A DNA stretch of 64,000 nucleotides from assembly GCA_039619475.1 (NCBI GenBank), contig CM077116.1, positions 276,783,258 to 276,847,257 on the forward strand, written 5' to 3'. The first letter of the stretch is position 1. Each line of letters starts with the position of its first letter. Shown here piece by piece: positions 49,101 through 61,243 of the stretch. The translations under genes were made by a program, and so were the position numbers. The notes beneath the pieces were generated by a model. It was not told where the DNA came from, did not search any database, and worked only from the letters and a program-made list of their open reading frames with translations. Source of the stretch: Icerya purchasi. Taxonomy: Eukaryota; Arthropoda; Insecta; Hemiptera; Monophlebidae.

Positions 49101-49706
49101 AAAATTTCGCGCGTAAAATTGTCTCATACGAACCAGAAGAACCGTTAAATACGAGGAATATTTTTATGCATACCCTTCATATTTTTTTGAAAATCGCAAT
49201 ACCTATCCTGGATAATTATGATCGTTTTTTAAAATCCGTTTTCAGATATGATTACAGAATCACTCCGAAAATCTGTTTCTACATTAAATGTTTTTTCCCT
49301 TTTTCGATTGCTTTTTTTTATATAAATTTTAAATACACATTTTTAATTAATTCCTTCAGTAAAATAATTCAATTAAAAGAAAGAAATCAAAGTATTTATT
49401 CTAATTAATTTGAACTTGCAAAATTTAGCTATAATCGTTATATCGGATTCTCTAATAAGTCAAAAAAAATAAAAAAAAATAAAGTTGCAGCCTAAATCAA
49501 CCGTAAAATGTGGCACTTTAAATAAGAAAGACCAAAATCAACGAAATGAATAAACTAATAGAATAGAATATAAACTTGATGTGTTTTAATAAAATAGGTA
49601 ATTACTGATTCAAATATACCGAATAGAGAATAAAAATTAAGAACAAAGAGCTGGGAGTCCGGGGGTACCCAAGGGGCGGAACACCTTAAGAGGCACGAAG
49701 GGCCGA

Positions 49707-49737
<31 letters not shown>

Positions 49738-52700
49738 TCTATATATGTACGTACTGAAATATTACACATAAACAGAAATATAGCAATTAGGAGAGGTACC
49801 TTTAATCGTTCTAAAAGGCGGCCATAAAATTGTTCCGATTTTAAAGCAGTAGTCAACGAATTGTTCCGAGCTAATCTAATACTTCGCTAAAATATTTCTA
49901 GTATACAGACTAGAAAAAAATTCTTTTCGGGGGAAAATTTAATTGATGAACGATCCAGTTTATAATACGACTTGTTTTTACTTTTTTTCGAAAATTAATG
50001 TAATTTTTTATCATTTAATGCAATATTTTATAGTGATACAATGTTTGTAAAACGAATTTTTGCTCGCATGATACACTCGCAGTATACGGAAACAATTCAA
50101 AACCGATAACATTAATTAAAATGGCCGCAAAACACTTACTAGAACTGATTCGTGCTCGTACAAATTCGTACGAAGAAATTTATCCCGTAATGTCCGTTGC
50201 TGCTCGGATAATCGATCGTCGCAGAATTTAGGGCCGATACTTTTGGTATAACTTTTCTTCTTACCTGTAATGAAAAAAAAAACCGTACAAAAAGTGTCAT
50301 TAATTCTTATCCAGCGTGATAATCGTCGGATTCACATTTAACCCTAACCAAATTGAAAACGCGATATGCTCTAAAAATATGCGAGTTGTAACTAATCGAA
50401 ATCGCACCTTTTCGCAGACAAACCAGTATATAAAACTTTTTCCTGATTGTGTTTAAAAGTTGAAGGGACACTAGAAAGTTAACATAATAAGAGATAAAGG
50501 TTAATTTCTAGAGATATTAATGATATCAAATTGAAATGTTCATCACTTTGTTTTCCCCTGTAATCATCTGGCAGTTATTAAAAGAATGTAATTAGAGCGT
50601 TTAATTTTCCACTTTTTCTATGCGTTTACGATTAAAGCATTTATTTTGTCGTGAATATACTTAAAAATGTGTTCAATTAATAAATACATTAAAGCATTTA
50701 TGCTGAATCTGTTTTTAACCGACTTCAAAAAAGGAGGAGGTATTCAATTCAACTGTATTTTTTTTTTTTTTTTCTTTTTTTATGTGTGTTACCACAGAAC
50801 TTTCTTCTAGATGAACCGATTTTGATGATTCTTCTTTTATTTGAAAGGTGGTGTTTGTCATGTGGTCCCATTTAAATTTGATCAAGGTCTGACCGATAGT
50901 TTTTGAGTTATCCTTAATAATGTAGGAGATTGAAGCTTTTTGGATGCTTTTCATTCATGATTGTTTTCACCGTCGGATTAGATTTTTGACTTAAAATACT
51001 ATAAATTTGCCAAATTACCATGGAAATGTAGCTTTTGGTGTTTTTACCGTGGAAATAAATGTTCTAATTTAATTGAATAAAAATGCACTAAAAAGTAAAA
51101 AATAAAATGCTTTTTTACAAAAAATAAATACCGACTTCAAGGTTTATTATAAAAATTTAAAAATGCACTAAAAAGTAAAAAATAATTACTCCCGATAAAA
51201 TATATATATCAGAGTGATATAACTTAAGGTGATAACGTAATTCTTATACAACATTAACTTTTTGGAGTTGGCATCAAATTCATATTAAAAGAATAATTAA
51301 AAACTGCATTAAATGTTGATTAAATTGTTCCTAACATGAATTTAATTCCAACTTCAAAAAATTAATGTTGTATAAGAATTACGATATCACCTTAAGTTAT
51401 ATCACTCTGATATATATATTTTATCGGGAGTAATTATTTTTTACTTTTTAGTGCATTTTTAAATTTTTATAATAAACCTTGAAGTCGGTATTTATTTTTT
51501 GTAAAAAAGCATTTTATTACGAAATAATGACGGTATTTTATTATTAATTTTTCTACCTTTTACGGTTTTGATTAACAAGCGTACTTTAATATATTATAGC
51601 TAATAATAAATGTTCAATGTATTAATGATTCGAAATAAATTGTACATTTTTAAAATCGTGTTCTTGCATTTTCTAAAGAAAAATATTATTAAATTGAGAA
51701 ATAATGACGGATAAGCTTTCGAAAAAGTATTTGAAACTTTATAGTAAAAAAAAAAAAAAAAAAAAAAAAAGATAATGTAGTGATTACTTGACCATTTTCA
51801 CTCGTTTAATCGTATAAAATCAGTATAAAGAACGGAAAATCCATAAAAAACGGTAGAAATTCTAACTCTCTTTTTCGAATTACACCAAAAAAAAGGTAAT
51901 GACGATGGAATAGGAAATTACAATAAAACGTGTTATGGCGGGTATACAAAATATAGTAATAAAGAAGATCCGAAAAAGGGCAAAATTTTCATCACGCAGA
52001 AGGAAGCACGAGGAAATATTTTTCGTATTATTCGAAATCTATGCGAGAATTTGAGCAGAAAGGTCAAAGGAAATTTCTTTTTGTTCACCTTATATTTGGC
52101 CTTGCTATTGCGGAAAAAACGTAATTACGATAGTTTATTTAGAAAGAAATCACAATACGTTATAACATTAAAAACCTCGCTTATGAAATGAAATAACGGC
52201 GTAATAAAAATTCGGATAAGTACCTTTGAATAGTGACTCGGCGAGTACCTTTAACTGTAATTGTCTTTTACGTTCTTCGCTCAACGCCAACCTATATTTC
52301 CTCGATAACCAACTTCTATGTAATTTTCTTAATTGCTGGGATGCCTGAAATTTATTTTATTAGTTTTTCGTCATTAATTTATTGTTTTACTTTTTTATTC
52401 ATTTATTATTACTTTTTATTATAGTGTTCTGTTTAAACGCGTCTAAGCGAAGCCCAACATAGCTTTTTGTTACAGGAGCATTTTTCCTACTACGTAATGA
52501 ATCAGGCGAGAATATATGTAAAAAAATAAATAAGTTTGAGAACGAACAACGTATTCGGTTGAACTGTTTTGCAAAACATAAACAATAATATAAAAAGCAA
52601 TAACGCGGTAACACTTGAAAAATTTAAACATTTTTGGAAAATATTTAACGCAATAATCGCGCGTAATAAAATAAATAATTTCAGAACAAGTGAAATTCGA

Positions 52701-55700
52701 AACAGCTTCAGCTTACATAAAAATTTAGATAAAATTTCGAATCATTAGGTTTTGTTTTATTTTTTTACTTCGCCGATATTTTTTACATGTGAGTTGAAAG
52801 TAATTTTTTATTTTTATTCTTTACTTTTATTACGTATATTTCATTTGCCAGAATTTGGTCAATTCATTTTTTTCACAATAAACTTAATGTGAATCGTGTT
52901 GCTCCATTTTCGTATTTCACGAAATTCTCTTGATTCTTAAGGGAAATTAGAAAAATTTACACTTTCATTACAGCGCCCCTGTCCTCGATATTTTATTTTC
53001 ATCGCAAAAAAGCACGAACAAACGGAAATTAGTAAACCGTAAATTCAAGCAATTTGCCGTATAATAAATAATAACTCGTTCGATCTATAAACTAGAACGA
53101 GAACTCGTGTAAAAAAGGCTTTTAAAACGCAAGCCCTTTTTTTCCCCCGCCGAGACGGTTACTGCTATTATTTAATTAATATAAACATCATCGTTAGTTA
53201 ATTAAGATCGGTTGTTGTACTACGCGTACATTTCTTCGAAATGTCATTGATTTATGAGTCAAACTTACTTCTCTGCAAATGGCAGGGGCAACCGGCCAAG
53301 TATTTACCAGTATGCATTGGGGCAAGCTTCTTGATAACCGTAATAAATACTGCATCTTCGTCGTTAAAATAAATTTCTTATTTACTTCGTTCGGAGAATC
53401 GTGCCTGGTTATATACCCTTTAATGAAACTATACAGAAAAGAAAAATGAAAACAAAAAAGATTAAACAAAAAATCGAAACGAAATTTATGAAAAAATACT
53501 ACCGGTAGTGGCAGCAGAAAAATACTGTACAGCAGTATAACTGCGATTTGACTAAAGATAATTTACTAAAATTACCGAGTCCTATAAAAAAACAAAATAT
53601 TTGTTACATTCGTATTATTAGTTTTTAAAATTACTTTCGTAACATCGTCATTTAACTGGGAAAATTTCTTCCGGAATTTCAGCTCTGTGGTTGAGCCTTG
53701 TTTTCTTACATTACTATTCACTTAAAGTACACGTGAGAAATTTAGATGATCTGTAAGATTTTTGTTTTACACTTTTATTCCACGTTGCGTTAAAAATACA
53801 GCAAATATTTGGATATTTGGCATTAAAGTGTGTATATTCGAAAACGTGAAGTCTAACGAAATTTTTTTTCGGAAAATGTGATTTTACTATTTAGGAAGAG
53901 CAAAGAAGAAAGGAAATATATGACGTTCAAAGTGTTATTTACAATAAACGAAATGGAACTGTTTATTTTTCGACGCGGTAAATAGCTATTTGCAAAATCT
54001 TACTTTCTAATCGTGGCGGCGGCCCATCTTCGTCTTGCCGCTGCTCTCTGAGCCAAGAACCGCCTAATCCAGGTCTGTATCATGATGGTAGCTAATCGTA
54101 TGCGCAAGTATTTCTTTCTGACTACATAACCACGCCAAATGGCTTGAATTTTCGCTACCAGATGATGTTTTCTCGCTTGGAATAAATCTTCTATTTCAAA
54201 CAGAGTTGATGAATGTCGAATGAATATTTTCGTACTGTAAAAAACGGAAAATATTAATAAAAATAAATATTACGTTCATCGGGAAGTGCGTATAATTTTA
54301 ATTTCTTATATTTTATTAAAGTTACATTAAGAGTCCTGCGAATAAAAGTTTAAAATTATACAGTAAAAATCAGTTTTAACGACAATCTGCACGGAGGTAA
54401 ATAACTCCAGTCGTTATCACACATCAAATAAGGTAAAAAGTTCCGTAAATTTTATTAACGTTTTTTTTCCAGCAGAACAACTGGACAAATTAAAAATATG
54501 TGGAAAGATAGCATAGGGGGTTGTACGAAACACTTTTGTTTAAAAATGTCGTAAGTATTCGTGTCTTAAATACGCAACATTTTTTAAAACCGGTAAAAAT
54601 ACTTGAAATTTTTTGGCGTATTACCCGTTATTTATTTAATTTTTATCTGAAAAAATATTGTATTCATGAAATAATACTGATTTGCTCTGCAAATATATTT
54701 TCCGCTAATTTATATTCTTCTAATGCCATTATTCGATTTTGTTACGGATAACTCTTAAATATTATACTATATCGAAATTTCCTTCGAATTTTTTGAATAT
54801 TAAATTTTTTTCACCACTGTAACCGAAGGGCTGAAAGAGTAAAAAAAAGTAAAGAGTAAATTATTAATTATAATCCGATAAAAAAAACTTAAACACGACA
54901 TTATCGTAATGAAAATTTTTTGTACACCTATTTTTAATTATTCCGCCTTTCTATCGTAGACAATATCTCATTTATAAGACGCATACTTTTAATAAATTCC
55001 AAAAAAACACGAATGACACAAATAATTCAGAAATATAATAGAGAATATAATATAAAACGAGAATAGAAAATAAACAGTAAAAAAAAGTAAAAAACTTACT
55101 ACATACAAATGGTAACAATTTAGTTTTTTTGTTAGTTTTTGACGGAGTCTATAATTTCTGATTCTATTTTACATTTATCTCGTTTTATTATTTTATCTGA
55201 AGTTCTAAACGATTTCTGAATATGAAAAATTCGGCTAAAAAATTCGTTTTAAATAAAATAATTAGAATGAAAAACAATGATTTTTATTACGCTACGTAGA
55301 AATTTAAATTTCTGCATAAAAAATCAAATCTAGATGTTTTTTCCCCTTAAATCTACGGATAAAAGCTTGTTTCCTCTATACGGCTAACATCCGATACGCA
55401 ATAGATTATTTTGAAAATCCTAGTCTTTCTTTTTGACCGCTTTTCGCGCAAAACCAAAATTGAATCGATTGTAACCGAAACCGAATCTGATATTTGAGAT
55501 CGCTATCGTTTAAAAAAAATTCCGAGTTCGTTTCATTTCATTATTTGAAACCGGAACAAAACAATATTGAAAAATACAGGATTCGAAATATTTTAATATA
55601 TATAAATGTATATATATATTTTTTTTTTTAATTTTAATTATAAGTGTTCGTATCTCTATTTTATGTTTTGTCACTTTATTAAATACATATAAAAAACATC

Positions 55701-58700
55701 GGTATTACAGAAAATTATAGTTATAAAAACATAAAATATAGCCGATGACATGTTTCGAAGTTACATACATGGGGAATCATGATGACAATGCCACGATTCC
55801 ATGTATGTAACTGCGAAACATGTCGTCGGCTATATTTTATATTTTTATAACTGTTATTTTCTGTAATACCGGTGTTTTTTTTTTTTTTTTTAGGGGGGTT
55901 TTGGTAAAAACTTTCAATTTCCTATTAACAACGCTCGCTTTGCAAATTCATATAAAATTATACAAAAACTAAATTTCTAAAACACAATTTAACTTGTGTA
56001 GGATACCAAAAAAATGCGACAAAACAAAAAAAATAAATAAAAACAGTTCATTAACATGCCTACTCATAAAAAAAAAATCAATATTGAATATTTATATTTT
56101 CGATACTTACCTTACTGTAAGATAATGCTGAGGAAGGATAATGATGAAACAACGGAAAGAAAAATTTAAATGTGTTATCAACCGAGAATACAAATTAACC
56201 GGTTAATTAGAAGATATAACAACAACAAGAGAATGAGACTGATTTACACAGTGCTGAAGAGAATATACGGCGCAAGAAGCTATTTATTAATCTGACCTAT
56301 ACTTAATTAGTTTGACACTGTTATTTAGACACATCCACGTTTCGATAATAATAATAGCAACGGCGCTCATTAAATAGCACGGGCTATCTAAATTAATTTT
56401 TAAAAACAAATCGTAAAATTATTTAACCCCCGCTCATAAAACAAAATAGAAACAACATTATTATCGTAAATTTAATTAGCAGAACTATATTCATCAAGCC
56501 ACTAAATTATGGATCAAAGTTCCTGAACCTCTTTAACATTGCGAACATAATTCCGTTACGAACTGGATAGCGTTAAAACACGGTCGTGGTAAAAATTATA
56601 ATAGCGTAATTTTATGTATGTAATTTAGCTTGTTTGCATTTAACAAGGGAACAACAATAATGTAAGAAAAAGTGTGCAAAATTTTCATAACGTTTGTGAA
56701 CGTTTATTGTGTGGGCTTTCTTGCTTTTTCTTATTCTGTTTCTTTAGCCGCATTGAACCGAAATTATTTCAGTGCAGTTCCGTCTTTCCGATTTCTTCTC
56801 TACCCCAATAATCCAACATCCGCTTCCAATTTGGTTCGTTTCCATCTTTCGGTAGTACTTTTTCCTCCGTGCGAAATTTCTCAACTTTTCCGGTAAACCC
56901 CGATTTTTATCTAGTTTTTTTCTTCAAAGAGGGTACCCGAACTATTAAGGAAGGTACGAATCTTGTTGATCAACCTAGGTTCAGCTACAAGGGGGAACCC
57001 GTTAAACACAATCATTCTTTTCCTATTTACGTCATCCATCACCTTTTCCATATATACATATATATATATATATATACATATATGCATCATTTCTGTGTTG
57101 CTTCTTTTTCTGCACTCATTAACTTAGCCTGAAATTTATTTAAGGTTTTTCTTTCTTTTAATTGCAGTTGTTCAGTTTATTTATTACAAAACACTTTATA
57201 TACATCGACCCCGACTGAATAACTGAATAATGAAGTTTTCTCTAAACGAAACTCTCTTCTTGCACACTCTCTCCGTAATTAAAAAACTTCTTCAGTATGT
57301 TTATTCCGAATGGTAGGTCTCTTATCTCTGAAAGATCCGATTCGATATAACCTTCAAGGTATTTAAATGTGTCTACTAAGTTCCTGGTATTAACACTTTA
57401 GGCGCCGACTAGTTATAAATTCCATTTTATTCGGAGAACCATCTTTGCGATTTGAATTGTAAGTATAGAGTTCTATCATGTTTGAAAGACAAATTACATC
57501 GCCCACAAGACCTGGACAATATACTGTTAAATTATTTTTCTTCTATTCCGGTCTGATTCCTCTTTCAATACCTATAATCTTTGCGTTATTCTCGAATAAT
57601 TTTTTAAAGTGAAAATTTAATAATAGCGGGAAATATCTATCTCCTTGTCTAATTCCTGTTCAAATTTCTAGTAAACCTGTAATTTCTCCTCTAAATCTTT
57701 CTACTTTCAATGCAGCGTTAGACCATACGATATAATTTCTTCAGTTCTACTACCGAATACTTCTTTGCTAAATCTAAAACGCTTCTTCTCTTCATTCACA
57801 GATCCTATTTAGACTATCAATTCTTTCCTAAACGTCCGTGGTTAATGTCCTCTAGACACTTATTTTACCTCTCTGTTTTATAAAACTAACGCCTTATCCT
57901 AAGAAAGTTCCTATCCTACTCATATTTGTTTATGTCCAAGTTCTTTCTCGTCATACACAGTTTCTATTAATAACCTTCTCTATAGTATGCCGATCTTTCC
58001 TTATTCTTCCAAAGTATCCGTCTTTTCTCTTTTTTCCAAATCTGTTTATGCAGGAATTCTGCAGTACCATCAAATCTCTATTTCCTTCCAACAAGACCAT
58101 TCTTACGGATAGTTCGAACAGATCCGGTGGAGTTGGAGCTTTATTTTTTTACGGACATCAATCACTTCGAATCTTTTTTCGTTTTTCATCATTCTCCGCT
58201 GTTTCCGAGGCTGAACCAAAGCCATCTTGCCTCCCGTTGCTTGCATCTTCTTTCATCGCTTCATGAGTACTCTCCAAGCTATTTCCACTATTTTCCCACT
58301 CACTACTACGATTTCGTCATCCTTCGTATTTGATCTCCCACATCTGTAATTTTCTCGCTCCCTATTCTATTTACGTTGATTTTCGTTCTGGGCGTCCCTT
58401 ACCATGCGGGCATCGAGGGAAATGGAATGGCGTATTCCTTAGTTCGGGTTACTGCGACTTCCTACCTCTATTTTAATAAAATTCCCGCTTCCAACTTCCT
58501 TCCTCTATGGGTAAAACTACACATTATATCCCGGTCATTACGCTCCTTCCTTTTCCAAAGAACTTTACTTCTGTCTATCCATTCAGCTGAACTATTCATT
58601 CCTGGTTCTATGTCTTTCCTAATCTACGCCGTTACACTGTAATTTCTATTATTCGTTTACCTTTAATCGTATTCGGCTGCCTTCATCACGTTTTCATTTT

Positions 58701-61243
58701 CTTTCAACACCCTTTCCAACCTTCATCCTAATCACGAAGCTGTCTATGATCTCAGCCATAACTTCTTTAAATGTCCATTTCTCTAGACTGAACGTGTCGT
58801 TCTTTATTCTAACTTGTTATCTATTAAGCTTCGTACTCCTTATTGCGCCTCATACAGCCTGCCACTTCCTTCTCTGTCCATTATCCCAAAATAATATGTC
58901 TTTTTTTAAATGAACAAAATTTGCTACAATTTTTTTTAATCTCATTTTCACATTGTTTCCTATTTCTTTTTCCTAACGTTTAAAATGAAAAGCAGCAGTA
59001 TAAATTAACAATTTAATGGCATACAATACAATTTTATTTTTTCAGAAAATTATAAAAAATTGAAAAAAACATTAATTTTGGTTTATTGAATTAACGAAAA
59101 TTTTTAAGATCGACAAAGTTTCCGCGGACCGGTGTTCTTCGTTGCTTTAGAAAGCAGACTAATTTTGAATATAAACGTTGATATTATACAAATGATCCCA
59201 TTAAATTTAATAAGTTAATTAAGAAGAGGAAGCCGACGGAATAATACGTTCACTTTAACAACAATTAGATTCTTTACCTCTTTTTTTATTCCGTCTTATT
59301 TTATACAATCTAATGGTGCCCGATAAATGTGGTATATATCGTATATTCGATATGTAAGGAACCGAAAATTATACAATACTCCGAAACCATCATCCAAATG
59401 TCTTACTTCTATTAACTTCACGACTTCCGTAACTTCAGACGGTTTTAATTAAATAAATTACGATCACTATGCGTGATCGAAGTGAAAGGCTTAATTTTTT
59501 TGTATCTAAATGTGAAAAATTTCGCATCATTTATGTATTAATTTTTATTTGCAATAACATTAAAACAGTCAAAAATCGCTTAATCTTATGTGAAATTGTA
59601 AAATTTGAATATTAATTCTGCCTTTCATATTTAATTGCCGCACGCGTATGTGATCTTTTTATACAGTAATTATTACGATTAAAACGTTTCTAGAAACTAC
59701 TAAGACAAAAATCCACTTCCAAAATGGTTTCAATCATTCTCTTCTAAAAATATATGTTAAACGAAATTTAGCCATTTCCGAATAAAAACAATATTCAATT
59801 ATGTTATTTGCACCGAATTCGAAAAATTTTTACTAAACAAAATAAGTAAATCTTACTGCAAGTTTTATACATGTTTAAACATTTAAAAAAAAAACAATTC
59901 TCGAAGAAAGTATTAAATCTTTTTTATTCGAACAAAAATACGAATTGTATTAAAAAATATTTCAACAGTTTTACAATTGTTGCCAGACAGATAAAATCAT
60001 TTCAAAAATAGTAAAACGTATTAATTATTTTTTAATTTTCCTTTCTTTTTTATCGAAAATTGGTCGTCACTAGTAAGGAACTTTTTCGGTCAGTGCCTAT
60101 AATATAAACGATCTTGACTGGCTTCACAGGAAATTTTCCGATTTCTCAACGACCTCATCTGCCCACGATATACATTCGTATGCATATTTTGCAACAAATA
60201 GTAAATTTCTTTATCAGTTGTTGAAAAGCTTCAGGTAGCATTTGATATTTACGGTCTTCCGCGAATCCTTCTTCTACATTTCTCGCAATACTCACTAAAA
60301 CTATTTTTATTTTTTTTTAAATCTCCTCGGACGATGGTTTTCAACGTCGCAAAAGGGAAAACGGTTTTTAAGCTTTTCTATCTAAATGAGATGATGTCAA
60401 AAAAATTTCTCTTCTGCATAAGATAATGCCTGTACAACTATCAGAATGTTAACTAATTGATTATTTTTACGGCCACATCTGCCCAAAATTTTCAGATATT
60501 TCTATTTTGCAATCGACTACACTTTTTTCTTCCTCTATTAATCACAGAGTCTTTCACCATTCGGCAATATTCTATTGGGCCATCACTACCCCTATCTCAG
60601 TAACAAGTTTTTATTCGCTACCACATCCATTTCATCATCTTATAATTACATTATTTATTTATTTTTTTTTTTATATATTTTTAACCGCGGTATGTGCTCA
60701 TTGTGAAAGATGGATTAATGAATAGAAGATAAAATGTATAAAAGTGTATAAAACTGAATAATTATTTAAAAAAAAAAAAAAACAAAAAAAAAACGCGCCT
60801 TTTTAATATTTTAATTGTCGCGCACACCGATCAATATATTTCAATATATGTATATCAAACCGCCACCGCTATAATACCATTTTTTCGATTACGATAATAT
60901 TTAGATAAATTAATAAAAATTATTTTCTTTATCGCAATTGTTTTTTTTTTTTTTTTTTTTTGAAACAAATAGGGTGATAATGTTGATCATAATAATGTAA
61001 GATTGTCTTACTTTCCAATACGATAGTGATTTTTAGTGTAACCCAAGTACGACATGAGTTCCATAACTCCACTTTCAGCAGGACCACGGTATGAAGGCCA
61101 CGTTTTAGGACAAAGACATTTGTACCGATGTAGAAAGACTTCTAATAACTGCCGATAAGCAAAACCAGCTCTACGTAATCTAACATTTTCCATTAGACCC
61201 AGGTAGGTTACTTGATGGTTTATAATCTCTTCATCGAATACGC
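44358..61243 (-). CDS. Myo61F: Unconventional myosin-I (Myo1C/Myo61F type), C-terminal part; 5' end beyond window
   Basis: Eight minus-strand exons: 61012-61243, 54004-54234, 53269-53428, 52224-52344, 50140-50264, 47293-47511, 45939-46045 and 44358-44472. All boundaries are GT-AG and join in frame (435 codons plus TAG). In order they encode the converter (NHQVTYLGLMENVRLRRAGF, CPKTWPSYRGPAESGV), the motor end NTKIFIRHSSTLFEIEDLF, and three IQ-type motifs (KIQAIWRGYVVRKKYL; MIQTWIRRFLAQR; TIRNFIKGYITRH). The TH1 tail then has LPQCILVNTWPVAPAICRE, VLAESLFKGKKKSYTKSIG, a basic SKYDRRGYKRRDR patch and ends ITKGKDGNLIVVG. The WP-REAS-LR and KYDR-GYK-R patterns match vertebrate MYO1C. The protein is a calmodulin-regulated actin motor that binds phosphoinositides through TH1; in Drosophila, Myo61F takes part in left-right asymmetry. 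Motor exons upstream of the converter were not found before 64000. Confidence 0.95.
46046..47292. other. Myosin intron with CA/TA microsatellite
   Basis: A mixed TA-CA-TA microsatellite lies at about 46121-46168. An 87-codon plus-strand frame at 46708-46971 has no recognisable similarity and no exon context. Nothing else is supported. Confidence 0.6.
47850..48880 (+). pseudogene. Mariner-family transposase pseudogene inside a myosin intron
   Basis: Plus-strand reading through many stops and frame changes follows a mariner transposase from the N-terminal helix region to the C-terminus. The blocks, in order, are SLVKFYSIDKTFNEAWSLLQ at about 47960-48020, then DENIDAIYSIIHENYHLMV at about 48140, HRISKKLVPSLLTNDQKQ at about 48250-48303, KRMVHYEFVPQDIR at about 48523-48560, and HPSHSPDST at about 48687-48713. 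The last corresponds to the P-x-Y-S-P-D-L-A-P block carrying the final catalytic Asp. The order and spacing match a full-length element. Terminal inverted repeats were not located. It is antisense to the myosin gene. Confidence 0.8.
49640..49740 (+). repeat. GC-rich repeat unit with TA tail (relative of 25320-25402)
   Basis: Shows the same order of short blocks as 25320-25402, ending in GGCCGA, a TTTTTAT patch and a TA microsatellite (about 49717-49737). Located in the myosin intron 47512-50139. Confidence 0.5.
50715..51000 (+). repeat. Interspersed repeat beginning ACCGACTTCAAAAAAGGAGG
   Basis: Starts ACCGACTTCAAAAAAGGAGG at about 50719, has a T-rich stretch, then CCGATTTTGATGATTCTT and CTTTTATTTGAAAGGTGG. 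From memory, segments of this type recur in many insect genomes; I cannot verify that here. The same ACCGACTTCAA start occurs inside the adjacent palindrome (about 51129) and its complement at 51478-51488, so the two may form one composite element. Confidence 0.5.
51101..51518. repeat. Large palindrome (fold-back element) of 418 bp
   Basis: Arms of about 187 bases (51101-51287 and 51333-51518) are almost perfect reverse complements around a loop of about 45 bases. They run from AATAAAATGCTTTTTTAC at the left end to GTAAAAAAGCATTTTATT at the right end. Identity is near complete in the outer 150 bases, which suggests a recent origin. It lies in the myosin intron 50265-52223 and has no coding capacity. 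Confidence 0.92.
55691..55880. repeat. Palindromic element of about 190 bp
   Basis: Left arm about 55694-55780 and right arm about 55795-55880 are near-perfect reverse complements (CATCGGTATTACAGAAAAT at one end, ATTTTCTGTAATACCGGTG at the other; GACATGTTTCG and CGAAACATGTC inside). The centre is about 15 bases. Found in the large myosin intron 54235-61011. Confidence 0.9.
57170..57830 (-). mobile_element. Degenerate non-LTR reverse transcriptase fragment
   Basis: The minus strand at about 57680-57610 reads RTGIRQGDRYFPLLFNFHFK, a form of the RT block that normally reads G-x-R-Q-G-D-x-L-S-P-L-L-F-N. Flanking sequence is stop-riddled. A possible remnant of the catalytic aspartate block lies near 57490 but is not clear. 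It sits in a myosin intron, in the same orientation as the gene. Confidence 0.5.
57900..58910 (+). mobile_element. Degenerate LINE 3' part with RNase H
   Basis: Plus-strand frames at 58048-58266 and 58376-58642 show an RNase H domain like that of the LINE at 1-600. The first has TILTDSSNRSGGVGALFF (first Asp); the second has FVLGVPYHAGIEGNGMAYSL (late His block). Near 58742-58785, YDLSHNFFKCPFL resembles the ORF-terminal zinc-binding segment. Stops and frameshifts separate these parts. It is antisense to the myosin gene. Confidence 0.65.

Noticed and set aside
60939..60961. Long T run, and similar A/T runs at 43190, 51741 and 42671
   Set aside because: Plain homopolymer tracts, common in AT-rich DNA; not listed as separate elements without an adjoining retroposon body.
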